Assembly: GCA_030619245.1 (NCBI GenBank)
Contig: JAUXBS010000021.1
Span: 1-9,965, forward strand
Direction of reading: 5' to 3'
Length of the DNA: 9,965 nt
Source: Clostridia bacterium
GTDB lineage: Bacteria; UBA6262; WVXT01; JAUXBS01
Under the pieces are notes generated by a model that saw only the letters and a list, made by a program, of their open reading frames with translations, searched no databases and was not told where the DNA came from. Shown piece after piece: positions 1 through 7,549 of this stretch; position 1 is the stretch's first letter, and the number at the start of each line of letters is the position of its first letter. Made by a program: the position numbers and the translations under genes.

Positions 1-270
1 AAGGAACTCGTAAATGTCGGCAAGGACCTTAAACCTGACCTGATTATCGCCGATGTCATAATGCCCGGGCTCAGCGGGTACAGGGCCGTCGGGCAGTTAA
101 AAACCATAGAAAGATTTGTTGACATCCCTGTTATATTCATGACTGCAAGGGTAAAAGACGAGGCAATGTACGAAACCTTAAAACCCAGGGGGCCGAGTCA
201 CTTCATGCCCAAAACCTTCGAAATGGAAGAATTGCTGGAAAAAGTGAATTCCATACTTAATAAAACCTGA
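1..270 (+). CDS. Response-regulator receiver domain protein (partial, 5' end outside window)
   Basis: This is the C-terminal 89 residues of a CheY-like receiver domain, which takes a phosphoryl group from a sensor kinase onto an aspartate. The frame is open from base 1, so the true start lies upstream; the ATG at 61 is internal. The phospho-acceptor is D18 of the visible fragment, in the pattern PDLIIADVIMPG. The switch threonine is T48 (FMTAR) and the conserved lysine is K71 (MPKTF). The residue after that lysine is usually proline (KPF) but is threonine here, and the usual AGADDY stretch is replaced by PRGPSHF. No output domain follows: the protein ends about 18 residues after the lysine, so it is either a stand-alone receiver or the C-terminal receiver of a larger protein. 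It converges on gatB with a 36-base gap. The family is clear; the pathway controlled is unknown. Confidence 0.82.
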   Translation, partial: KELVNVGKDLKPDLIIADVIMPGLSGYRAVGQLKTIERFVDIPVIFMTARVKDEAMYETLKPRGPSHFMPKTFEMEELLEKVNSILNKT

Positions 271-306
271 ACCTTGCGCCTGCCCGGTTACTAAAATAAA
301 TCACCG

Positions 307-1752
307 TTATTTCAATTTCTCCCTCATTATACTGTTTACCATGGCGGGATTGGCTTTGCCCCTGCTCTTTTTCATTGCCTGGCCGATAAGAAATCCCAGC
401 GCCTTTTCTTTGCCGCCTTTATACTTCTCAACAGTATCAGGATTTTCTTTTATTACTTCTTCTATAATTTTCATAATCGCCCCTTCATCTGAAACCTGCA
501 CCAGGTTCTTCTCTTTTATGATATCCTCCGGGGGCCTGCCCGTTCTGTACATGTCATTGAACACTGTCTTGGCAATTTTGCCTGAAATCGTCCCTTTATC
601 TATAAGCGCGATCATGGCAACTATCATTCCTGGTGATACCGGCGATTCTTTAATTGTTATATTCTGTTCGTTAAGGTGCTTCATCAGGTCCCCCATAACC
701 CAGTTGGCAATGGCCTTGCAGAGTTTTTTGTCCCTGTCCGTCCCCTTCCTGCCGGCGCAATCCTCATAAAAATCAGCAAGCGCCTTCTCCGCGGTAAGAA
801 TACTTGAATCATACTCTGATAACCCGTATTCCTTTATGAACCTCCCGCAACGGGCCCCCGGCAGTTCGGGCAGGGTTTTTAATATTTCCCCCTTCCAGCG
901 CTCTGAAACAACTACGGGAACCAGGTCCGGATCCGGGAAGTACCTGTAATCGTGCGCCTCCTCCTTGGAACGCATTGAAAAAGTCTTTCCTGCTTTCTCG
1001 TCCCACAACCTGGTGTCCTGATGGATCACCTCACCGCCGTCAAGCGCCTCCATCTGCCTCTTTGCCTCGTAGTCTATCGCGCGCTGAATACCCCTGAAGG
1101 AGTTCATGTTCTTCACTTCTGTCTTAACCCCGAGCCCTTCCTCCCCGTACGGTTTAACGGATATGTTGGCATCACACCTCAACGACCCCTTCTCCATGTC
1201 ACAGTCAGAAACCTCTATGTACTGCAGTATGCTTTTGAGAATCTTAAGGTATTCCTGGGCTTCGGCAGAACTGCCAATGCACGGAGTTGTAACTATCTCC
1301 ATCAGGGGAGTGCCGGTACGGTTAAAATCAACCAGGCTCCCCTCGCTCATATCATGAACTAACTTGCCCGCGTCCTCCTCCAGGTGAATTCTCAGTATGT
1401 CCACCTTTTTCCTGCCGCCGTTAATATTCAGTTCTATATACCCGTTTTCCGCCAGGGGTTTTTCATACTGGGAAATCTGGTAATTTTTAGGCAGGTCAGG
1501 ATAAAAATAATTCTTCCTGGCAAATATTGAATAAGGCGCAATAGTGCAGTTCGTGGCAATTGCCGCCTTCATGGCGTATTCCACAACCTTCCTGTTAAGC
1601 ACGGGCAGCGTGCCCGGCATGCCCGTGCACACGGGGCAGGTATGAGTATTGGGCTCTGCCCCGAATTCCGCGGAACAGCCGCAGAATATCTTTGAGGCGG
1701 TCTTTAACTGAACATGAACTTCAAGCCCTATCGTTACCTTATACTTTTCCAT
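307..1752 (-). CDS. gatB: Aspartyl/glutamyl-tRNA(Asn/Gln) amidotransferase subunit B
   Basis: GatB is the kinase/tRNA-binding subunit of the GatCAB complex. It activates the side-chain carboxylate of Glu-tRNA(Gln) or Asp-tRNA(Asn) with ATP, and ammonia from GatA then makes the cognate amide. The 481 residues match the normal family length. The N-terminal signature IGLEVHVQL (E11, H13) is followed by a four-cysteine zinc site (C24, C26, C39, C42) in the segment ending [17 protein letters not shown] (about 123-130) and TPLMEIVT (about 148-155) supply the expected acidic metal ligands. [19 protein letters not shown] (81-99) is a hallmark stretch. The last 150 or so residues look like the YqeY-type tRNA-binding tail, including NWVMGDL and [17 protein letters not shown]. 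The ATG lies inside the end of gatA (14-base overlap), with a GGGAAGG-like ribosome site just upstream, which suggests translational coupling. No clear terminator follows. Confidence 0.97.
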   Translation of the reverse strand: MEKYKVTIGLEVHVQLKTASKIFCGCSAEFGAEPNTHTCPVCTGMPGTLPVLNRKVVEYAMKAAIATNCTIAPYSIFARKNYFYPDLPKNYQISQYEKPLAENGYIELNINGGRKKVDILRIHLEEDAGKLVHDMSEGSLVDFNRTGTPLMEIVTTPCIGSSAEAQEYLKILKSILQYIEVSDCDMEKGSLRCDANISVKPYGEEGLGVKTEVKNMNSFRGIQRAIDYEAKRQMEALDGGEVIHQDTRLWDEKAGKTFSMRSKEEAHDYRYFPDPDLVPVVVSERWKGEILKTLPELPGARCGRFIKEYGLSEYDSSILTAEKALADFYEDCAGRKGTDRDKKLCKAIANWVMGDLMKHLNEQNITIKESPVSPGMIVAMIALIDKGTISGKIAKTVFNDMYRTGRPPEDIIKEKNLVQVSDEGAIMKIIEEVIKENPDTVEKYKGGKEKALGFLIGQAMKKSRGKANPAMVNSIMREKLK

Positions 1753-3223
1753 TAACCCTTCCCTGCCTCAACTCCGGTTCCCTGAGATGCCAGTCCGTAC
1801 TCTGCTCATAACTGTATGCTACCCTGAGTAAAGTCTCCTCATCAAACGGTTTTGCCAGCAGCTGCAGCCCTACAGGCATTCCCTTCCCGTCAAACCCGCA
1901 TGGAATGGATATTCCCGGGAGCCCGGCAAGGTTCGCTGAAATCGTATATATATCCAGGAGGTACATCTGAAGCGGGTCGTCAATCTTCTCCCCCACCCTG
2001 AAAGCTGTAGTAGGTGTCGTTGGGGTAATAATTATGTCCACCTCCCCGAAAGCCTCATCAAAATCCTTTTTTATCAGGGTCCTCACCTTCTGCGCCTTGA
2101 GATAATACGCATCATAGTATCCCGATGACAGTGAATAAGCGCCAAGCATTATCCGCCTCTTAACCTCCTGTCCGAACCCCTCCCCTCTTGTCCGCTCATA
2201 AACGTCTATTAGCGAAAGGCCGGGATTTTCATCGCCTTCAGTCCGGTACCCGTACTTCACTCCATCGTAACGCGCCAGGTTGGAACTTGCCTCAGACGGC
2301 GCAATTATGTAGTATGCGGCAACGGCATACTCCGTATGGGGCAGTGAAACCTCCCTTACCTTTGCCCCCTGGCCTTCAATCAGTTTTACGGCATCCCTTA
2401 CCGCCTTCTCCACATCCTTATTCAACCCTTCACCAAAATATTCCTTTGGGATACCTATCCTGATATCCTTCACGTCCTTCACCAGCGATCTTGTATAATC
2501 AGGCGCCGGAAGGTCAACCGATGTTGAATCATTCTTATCATAACCGGCAATTGCATTCATCAGCAGGGCGGCATCAGCGGTATCCCTTGTAATGGGGCCA
2601 ATCTGGTCAAGGGATGATGCAAAGGCAACCAGGCCATACCGTGAAACACGGCCGTACGTAGGTTTCAGCCCCACCACGCCGCAGAACGATGCGGGCTGCC
2701 TGATAGACCCCCCCGTATCGGAACCTATGGCAAGAACCGTCTGGCCTGCGGCAACAGCAGCTGCCGACCCTCCGCTTGAACCGCCGGGAATGCAGTCAAG
2801 GTTCCAGGGGTTCCTCGTGGCGCCATAATGCGAGGTCTCTGTTGAGGAACCCATTGCAAACTCATCAAGATTTGACTTGCCGATAAAAACAGCGCCCGCG
2901 TCCCTCAATTTCTTTGTTACAGTGGCATCGTAGGGTGAAACAAAATTATGGAGTATCTTTGAAGAACAGGTTGTCCTGGTGCCTGTCACGTTTATATTGT
3001 CCTTTATAAGCACAGGCACCCCCCCGAGAATACCGGGGTCCCCGCCCCCGGCAATCCTGCTGTCAATCTCCCTTGCCTGCTTGACGGCAAGGTCCTTAGC
3101 CCTGGACACGAATGCTTTTACCTTACCCTCAACTTCTTCAATTCGCTTGAAAATTGAAACAGTTACTTCCTCGGAGGATAATTCCCTGTTTTTAATCTTT
3201 TTTACAAGTTCATGCGCGGTCAT
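1739..3223 (-). CDS. gatA: Aspartyl/glutamyl-tRNA(Asn/Gln) amidotransferase subunit A
   Basis: GatA is the glutaminase subunit of GatCAB: it hydrolyses glutamine and channels ammonia to GatB. The 494 residues contain the amidase-signature core, with K74 (VLIKDNIN), the cis-serine S149 in the [14 protein letters not shown] loop, and the nucleophile S173 in [14 protein letters not shown]. This is the Lys-cisSer-Ser triad of the family at normal spacing. The C-terminal part carries the expected [29 protein letters not shown] and GMPVGLQLL stretches. The ATG at 3223 has an AGGA ribosome site seven bases upstream and is the only good start. It is the first gene of a two-gene operon with gatB, read from the promoter at 3255-3283. 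gatC, often directly upstream of gatA, is absent here and must be encoded elsewhere if the complex is standard. Confidence 0.97.
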   Translation of the reverse strand: MTAHELVKKIKNRELSSEEVTVSIFKRIEEVEGKVKAFVSRAKDLAVKQAREIDSRIAGGGDPGILGGVPVLIKDNINVTGTRTTCSSKILHNFVSPYDATVTKKLRDAGAVFIGKSNLDEFAMGSSTETSHYGATRNPWNLDCIPGGSSGGSAAAVAAGQTVLAIGSDTGGSIRQPASFCGVVGLKPTYGRVSRYGLVAFASSLDQIGPITRDTADAALLMNAIAGYDKNDSTSVDLPAPDYTRSLVKDVKDIRIGIPKEYFGEGLNKDVEKAVRDAVKLIEGQGAKVREVSLPHTEYAVAAYYIIAPSEASSNLARYDGVKYGYRTEGDENPGLSLIDVYERTRGEGFGQEVKRRIMLGAYSLSSGYYDAYYLKAQKVRTLIKKDFDEAFGEVDIIITPTTPTTAFRVGEKIDDPLQMYLLDIYTISANLAGLPGISIPCGFDGKGMPVGLQLLAKPFDEETLLRVAYSYEQSTDWHLREPELRQGRVNGKV

Positions 3224-3254
3224 GTTTTAGTCCTGTTCTAGTATGATAAAAGCA

Positions 3255-3283
3255 AATATAACAAATAATTATATTCTTATCAA
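3255..3283 (-). promoter_or_regulatory. Predicted sigma70-type promoter for gatA-gatB
   Basis: Read on the - strand, a TTGATA -35 box (3278-3283) and a TATATT -10 box (3255-3260) are separated by exactly 17 bases. Transcription would start near 3248, giving a 5' leader of about 25 bases that contains the AGGA ribosome site of gatA. The surrounding DNA is very AT-rich, so chance matches are easier, but the spacing and position fit well. Confidence 0.6.
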
Positions 3284-3316
3284 GAAAAATAAAACTCAAA
3301 TATAGAACAATAACTA

Positions 3317-3345
3317 TTGACATGGCTCGTTTTTTTTGATATAAG
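3317..3345 (+). promoter_or_regulatory. Predicted sigma70-type promoter for the ndk operon (leaderless start)
   Basis: A perfect TTGACA -35 box (3317-3322) is followed after 17 bases by TATAAG (3340-3345), five of six matches to the -10 consensus. The expected start of transcription, six to nine bases further on, falls at 3352-3354, and the ndk ATG is at 3354. No Shine-Dalgarno sequence precedes that ATG, and an in-frame TAA (3342-3344) lies within the -10 box, so ndk cannot start further upstream. Together these point to a leaderless mRNA. Confidence 0.7.
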
Positions 3346-3353
3346 ATTTTCTT

Positions 3354-3878
3354 ATGATACAGCAAACCCTGGTATTGATAAAACCTGACGGGTTAAAAAA
3401 ATCCCTTACAGGCAACATATTGACGCGGCTTTCAGAAACAAAACTTGAAATCGTTGCAGCTAAAATCATCCGGGTATCCAGGGAACTTGCCATACAACAT
3501 TACTGGCACCTTAAGGAAAGCCCTTTCTTTGAAGAACTTATCAAGTACATACAGGGTGAACTTCACGGAAGAAAAAAGGTCCTGACAATGGTTTATTACG
3601 GTGAAGATGCGATAAAAAGGGTACGGCTCCTGGCGGGAGCGACCAATCCCGAAGAAGCCGATTCAATATCAATCAGGGGTTCCTTCGGCAGGATAACAAC
3701 AAAAGGCATCTATGAAAACGTGATACACTGTTCTGAAAACGAGTACGAGGCAGAACGTGAAATCAAGCTGTGGTTTAAACCCGATAATATAATATATGAC
3801 GTATACGAAACAGAAGTTAAAGAACTTAAAAATATTAAAACAAAGGTATGGAAAAAAAATGAAAATGAAAACAAATAA
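3354..3878 (+). CDS. ndk: Nucleoside diphosphate kinase, C-terminally extended
   Basis: Ndk moves the gamma phosphate of ATP to other (deoxy)nucleoside diphosphates through a phosphohistidine, balancing NTP pools in the cytoplasm. Family motifs appear in order: TLVLIKPDG (K10), HYWHLKESPFF (Y50), the LLAGATNPEEAD segment (T97), SIRGSFG (R108), and the catalytic histidine H125 in ENVIHCSENEYEAEREI. The active-site sequence is usually NxxHGSD; here the residue after the histidine is cysteine. At 174 residues it is about 30 longer than common bacterial Ndk (about 140), and the extra length is a charged, lysine- and asparagine-rich tail after residue 145. The start at 3354 places K10 where the family has K11 or K12. 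It is the first gene of the operon and overlaps the next by 20 bases. All catalytic residues I can check are present, so it is probably active. Confidence 0.93.
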   Translation: MIQQTLVLIKPDGLKKSLTGNILTRLSETKLEIVAAKIIRVSRELAIQHYWHLKESPFFEELIKYIQGELHGRKKVLTMVYYGEDAIKRVRLLAGATNPEEADSISIRGSFGRITTKGIYENVIHCSENEYEAEREIKLWFKPDNIIYDVYETEVKELKNIKTKVWKKNENENK

Positions 3879-5100
3879 AATCTACATTATAGACGTAACA
3901 AACAGGGATGGTGTCCAGACTTCACGGCTGGGGCTTGCAAAACTGCAGAAAACGTTGATAAACATCTATCTCAACGAAATGGGAATCTACCAGTCGGAGT
4001 TCGGCTTCCCGGTAACCAGCCATGAAACGAACTACTTAAACGCCAACCTTGAGCTTGCCAGGAAAGGACTGATAAAACCCATGATACTGCAGGGCTGGGT
4101 CAGGGCAATCCCCGAAGATGTGGAAAAAGCGGTTAATCTTACCCATGTAAAGTATTTGAACCTTTCCATCTCAACTTCAAAGCAAATGATTACAGGAAAG
4201 TTCCGCGGCAAAATGAACCGTAATTCAGTAATCAGGATAATGACCGATGCCTGTGATACCGCAAAGAAACTGGGTATCAGGGTATTCGGGGTAAATGCTG
4301 AGGATGCCTCAAGAACCGACATGGATTATCTTATCAGATTCTCGCTTGCAGCAAAGAAGCACGGGGCAAGCAGGCTAAGATACTGCGACACACTTGGTTT
4401 CGATGACCCATTTACCATTTACAACAGAGTCTATGAACTTGCAAAGAAAGTGAAAATCCCCATAGAACTCCACTGCCACAATGATATTGGGATGGCGGTC
4501 GGTTGTTCAGTGGCGGGAGCAAAGGCAGCCATAGACGCAGGTGTTGACGCCTACATCAACACAACGGTAAACGGCATGGGCGAAAGGGCGGGTAACGCGG
4601 ACCTGGTTTCAGTATTACTGGCAATAAAGAAATCCAGCGGCTTCCGGAAGAAATACCGCCTTGACCCCCGGATAGACCTTTCAAAGGCCTGGAAGATGGC
4701 AAAGTACGCCTCTTACGCATTCGGTGTCCCCATACCCAAGAACCAGCCGGGTGTCGGCGATAACGCCTTTGCCCATGAATCAGGCATACATGCAGACGGG
4801 GCCCTCAAAGACAGGAGGAACTACGAACTTTACGACTTTGAAGAACTGGGCCGCGGCGAACCGGAGATTATTGAAACCGGCAGAAAAATAACCACGGGGG
4901 AATACGGCGGCATAAAAGGCTTCAGGAATGTATACGGCAAATTAAAAGTCAAATTCAAAAATGACCTTGACGCAAAAAACATACTTGAACTGGCCCGCTA
5001 TGCAAACGTGCATACACAAAAACCGCTGGTTGATGATGAACTTCTGTTCATAGCCAGCCATCCAAAACAGGCAAAAAAAATACTAACAGTTAGACCATAG
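3859..5100 (+). CDS. Homocitrate/2-isopropylmalate synthase family protein (NifV/LeuA-like)
   Basis: This enzyme family condenses acetyl-CoA with a 2-oxoacid (Claisen-type) to give homocitrate, isopropylmalate or citramalate. The 413 residues form a TIM barrel. It has R16-D17 in DVTNRDGVQTS, metal ligands H205 and H207 in LHCHND, the NGMGERAGNADL loop (238-249), and the HESGIHADG motif (H306, H311) from the sub-domain used in catalysis. The usual family motif is RDGEQ; here it is RDGVQ. There is no room for the leucine-sensing C-terminal domain of typical LeuA, which favours a NifV-like homocitrate synthase or a citramalate-type enzyme; substrate cannot be read from sequence. I chose ATG 3859 (ATG 3865 is equally possible) because an upstream start at 3796 would add a lysine-rich stretch overlapping ndk by 83 bases. 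No strong ribosome site precedes it, only AAAGG 12 bases away, so translation is probably coupled to ndk. Confidence 0.88.
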   Translation: MKMKTNKIYIIDVTNRDGVQTSRLGLAKLQKTLINIYLNEMGIYQSEFGFPVTSHETNYLNANLELARKGLIKPMILQGWVRAIPEDVEKAVNLTHVKYLNLSISTSKQMITGKFRGKMNRNSVIRIMTDACDTAKKLGIRVFGVNAEDASRTDMDYLIRFSLAAKKHGASRLRYCDTLGFDDPFTIYNRVYELAKKVKIPIELHCHNDIGMAVGCSVAGAKAAIDAGVDAYINTTVNGMGERAGNADLVSVLLAIKKSSGFRKKYRLDPRIDLSKAWKMAKYASYAFGVPIPKNQPGVGDNAFAHESGIHADGALKDRRNYELYDFEELGRGEPEIIETGRKITTGEYGGIKGFRNVYGKLKVKFKNDLDAKNILELARYANVHTQKPLVDDELLFIASHPKQAKKILTVRP

Positions 5101-5108
5101 GGGAAAAC

Positions 5109-5816
5109 ATGAAAGAAATAGAAGTAGAAGGCAAAACCGTTCAGGAAGCAATTGAAAAGGGACTCAAGAAAACAGGGCTTTCCAAGGATGATGTTGACAT
5201 AAAAATCCTCAGTGAAGGCAAAGCAGGGCTATTCGGCCTCATGGGCGCAAACCCTGCCAAAATCAAGATATCGTCAAAGGGGTCCACTGGTGAACCCGCC
5301 GGTGAAAAAAGGCCCGGGATGGCGCCGTCCAGCCAGGACCTGGCCGAAACGGATTCCAGCGTAAAGGATAAATTAAGAAGCATCCTGAATTTAATGGGTG
5401 TAAAAGGCGAAGTTAAAACCGTGATTGAAAATGAATACATCCACGCTGATATACAGACAGAAGACAGCGCGCTCCTTATCGGCAGGAAGGGACAGACGCT
5501 TAACTCCCTGGAAATTATCATCAATATGATACTGGCTAAAAAACAGGGTAATAACAGAATAAGAGCCACCGTGGATACAGCAGGCTATCGGGAAAGAAGA
5601 AGAAAAACTCTTGAACACATAGCAATTCAAACCGCCCAGGAAGTACAAAAAACCGGTAAATCCATACAACTTGAACCAATGAACCCGGGTGAACGGCGCA
5701 TCGTACACATGTCATTAAAGGGCAACCCTGACGTTCTCACCGGTTCGGACGGGCAGGGAGACTTCCGGAAGGTAGTAATCTCGCCGGCAAAGCCAGCTAA
5801 TCCTGATGAAAAATGA
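5109..5816 (+). CDS. khpB: RNA-binding protein KhpB (Jag/EloR family)
   Basis: Jag/KhpB is a cytoplasmic RNA-binding protein; in Gram-positive bacteria it is linked to cell elongation and partners KhpA. The 235 residues show the three expected parts. The Jag_N domain (about 1-55) has MKEIEVEGKTVQEAIEKGL and the SEGKAGLFGLMG loop. A Pro/Gly/Ser-rich linker (55-85) follows. The KH domain (about 88-148) has the GxxG-type loop LIGRKGQTLNSL (GRKG at 125-128), and the R3H domain (about 150-226) has the signature arginine and histidine R196 and H200 in PGERRIVH. The start is firm: AGGGG lies five bases upstream, eight bases after the synthase stop. It overlaps mnmE by 11 bases. The jag-mnmE pairing is conserved in many bacteria, but yidC, the usual upstream neighbour, is missing here. 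Confidence 0.95.
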   Translation: MKEIEVEGKTVQEAIEKGLKKTGLSKDDVDIKILSEGKAGLFGLMGANPAKIKISSKGSTGEPAGEKRPGMAPSSQDLAETDSSVKDKLRSILNLMGVKGEVKTVIENEYIHADIQTEDSALLIGRKGQTLNSLEIIINMILAKKQGNNRIRATVDTAGYRERRRKTLEHIAIQTAQEVQKTGKSIQLEPMNPGERRIVHMSLKGNPDVLTGSDGQGDFRKVVISPAKPANPDEK

Positions 5817-7200
5817 CTTAAACGATACCATAACCGCCATATCCACGCCACCGGGCGAAGGCGGTATAGGCATTGTGCGCCTGAGTGGTAAAAACGCCCT
5901 TTCAATAGCAAATAAAATATTTAAAGCGAAGAACAAAAAAAGGATCACAGGGAACAACTCCTTCACCCTGTGTTACGGCCACGTTCACAACAACGGAACC
6001 AGCATAGACGAAGCGCTTCTTACCGTCATGCTCGCCCCAAAAACCTACACCAGGGAAGACATCGTTGAACTCTCCTGCCACGGCGGCAGTATTCCTTTAA
6101 GAAATACCCTTGAACTATGTTTAGAAAACGGGGCGCGGCTTGCCGGTCCCGGGGAATTCACCCGGAGAGCCTTCCTTAACGGCAGAATAGACCTGGCGCA
6201 GGCGGAAGCAGTAGTTAATATCATCCGCTCAAAAACGGATACAGCCCTTAAATGCGCCCTGCGACAGCTTGACGGCGGGCTCTCAAAAACAGTAAACAGC
6301 ATAAGGGATAAGTTAATAGACATACTTGCAGCCATAGAGGCGTCCCTTGACTACCCTGAGGATGACATAGAATTGTTCTCAGGCAGGAAACTCCTTAAAA
6401 AAGTAATGGAAGCAGGCCGGGAAATAGAAGGCCTGCTGAAAACAGCGGAAACAGGCAAAATACTCAAGGAAGGCCTTGTAACGGTACTGGTGGGGAAACC
6501 CAACGTGGGCAAATCCTCCATATTAAACGCCCTCCTCCAAGAAGAAAAAGCCATAGTGACCTCAATACCCGGGACAACAAGGGACATAGTGGAGGATACC
6601 ATAAACATATACGGCATACCCGTAAGAATCCTGGATACAGCGGGCATAAGGCATACAAAGAATGAAATAGAAATCATAGGCGTCCGGAAAAGCAGGAAAT
6701 CACTGAAAACAGCAGACCTGGTATTGTTCGTAATAGACCTTTCAACAAGAATAAGCAGTGAAGACAGGTTAATAGCAAAGGATATAAAAGGCCGGAAACT
6801 GATAATAGCGGCAAACAAGAGCGACCTCAAGCAGAAAACAACAGAAGCAGAAATAAAAAAACTCTTCCCCCATCATAAGCGCATACCCATAATCAAGCTC
6901 TCGGCAACCAGAAGAAAAGGCATCAAACCCCTTGAGAAGTTAATCTACAACAGGTTCATAAAAGGCGGCATGAACATCTCAGATGCGGTGCTGGTAACAG
7001 ACCTGAGGCATAAGAATGCCCTGAAAAACGCAAGCGACTCAATAAACAAATCAATCAAAGCCATCCGGGATAAATCATCAGAGGAATTCACTGCCCTTGA
7101 CCTGAGACAGGCCCTGGACTCCCTTGGAGAAATAGTGGGCAGGACAACAACAGAGGATATCCTGGACAGGGTATTCTCCAGGTTCTGCGTGGGCAAGTAA
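5806..7200 (+). CDS. mnmE: tRNA uridine-5-carboxymethylaminomethyl modification GTPase MnmE
   Basis: MnmE works with MnmG to install the (carboxymethyl)aminomethyl group on U34 of certain tRNAs, using a folate one-carbon unit and GTP hydrolysis. The 464 residues are standard length. The N-terminal folate-binding domain opens with DTITAISTPPGEGGIGIVRL. The GTPase domain is inserted in a helical domain and has all G motifs: P-loop GKPNVGKSS (230-238), the switch region IPGTTRDIVED (254-264), DTAGIR (277-282) and NKSD (337-340). The C-terminus ends FCVGK with the conserved catalytic cysteine C461. The ATG lies within the last codons of khpB, so translation is probably coupled. mnmG, its partner and often a near neighbour, is not downstream; the operon gives way to a remnant ORF and a mobile-element scar. 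Confidence 0.97.
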   Translation: MKNDLNDTITAISTPPGEGGIGIVRLSGKNALSIANKIFKAKNKKRITGNNSFTLCYGHVHNNGTSIDEALLTVMLAPKTYTREDIVELSCHGGSIPLRNTLELCLENGARLAGPGEFTRRAFLNGRIDLAQAEAVVNIIRSKTDTALKCALRQLDGGLSKTVNSIRDKLIDILAAIEASLDYPEDDIELFSGRKLLKKVMEAGREIEGLLKTAETGKILKEGLVTVLVGKPNVGKSSILNALLQEEKAIVTSIPGTTRDIVEDTINIYGIPVRILDTAGIRHTKNEIEIIGVRKSRKSLKTADLVLFVIDLSTRISSEDRLIAKDIKGRKLIIAANKSDLKQKTTEAEIKKLFPHHKRIPIIKLSATRRKGIKPLEKLIYNRFIKGGMNISDAVLVTDLRHKNALKNASDSINKSIKAIRDKSSEEFTALDLRQALDSLGEIVGRTTTEDILDRVFSRFCVGK

Positions 7201-7213
7201 TCACAGGAAAACC

Positions 7214-7465
7214 ATGAATGAACTAACCCGATGCCCGTTTTGCGGCAAAAAGAACATTACCAGAAAAGGCAGCAGGTGCTCTCAGATTAAACTCGGAATC
7301 AGCATCAAAAAGAAAAATACCCGCAATAATGCCTGTAAACTGGCTGATCTTTCATTAAAAGCCTGTGAGAATAACAATAAAAGACATTCCACAGTTGAGA
7401 ACTTCATGTTAATAAACGACTCATCCACTATTGCCTGCGAAATCCCGGTCTGGCACTGGGTGTAA
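7214..7465 (+). pseudogene. Small zinc-ribbon ORF, probably a truncated gene remnant
   Basis: An 83-residue ORF starts 13 bases after mnmE with a fair ribosome site (AGGA five bases before the ATG). The N-terminus has one zinc-knuckle half, CPFCGKKNITRKGSR (from C7), with further single cysteines at 22, 41 and 51 but no second CxxC pair. The middle is lysine/asparagine-rich low-complexity. The end, ACEIPVWHWV, has the look of a folded beta strand cut short. It faintly recalls PD-(D/E)XK-type nuclease proteins, but that is only an impression. The stop codon (7463-7465) lies three bases before the outermost copy of the inverted-repeat element, so the reading frame may have been truncated by that insertion. 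I do not recognise a family. It could instead be a genuine small protein of the mnmE operon. Confidence 0.4.
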
Positions 7466-7467
7466 AA

Positions 7468-7512
7468 TGTAATGAGAATTTAACCCAGTATTGTAATCGA
7501 ATTTTAACCCCC
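7468..7512 (+). repeat. Left-end tandem terminal repeats (two copies)
   Basis: Two direct copies of a motif of about 20 bases lie 24 bases apart (7468-7486 and 7492-7512). Both start TGTAAT and end in TTTAACCC or TTTTAACCC. They look like the nested transposase-binding sites of the element described for 7468-7601. Confidence 0.6.
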
Positions 7513-7549
7513 TGTTATGTTTCTATAGACGATATTATCCAAAATAGCA

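Noticed and set aside
294..312. AAATAA/TTATTT inverted repeat between the convergent response-regulator and gatB genes as a terminator
   Set aside because: The stem is only six A-T pairs and no T-run follows on either strand; too weak to call a terminator.
3796..3858. Longer N-terminus for the synthase (start at 3796)
   Set aside because: It would overlap ndk by 83 bases and add a lysine-rich stretch absent from the family. The ATG at 3859 places the DVTNRDG motif at the usual distance from the start.
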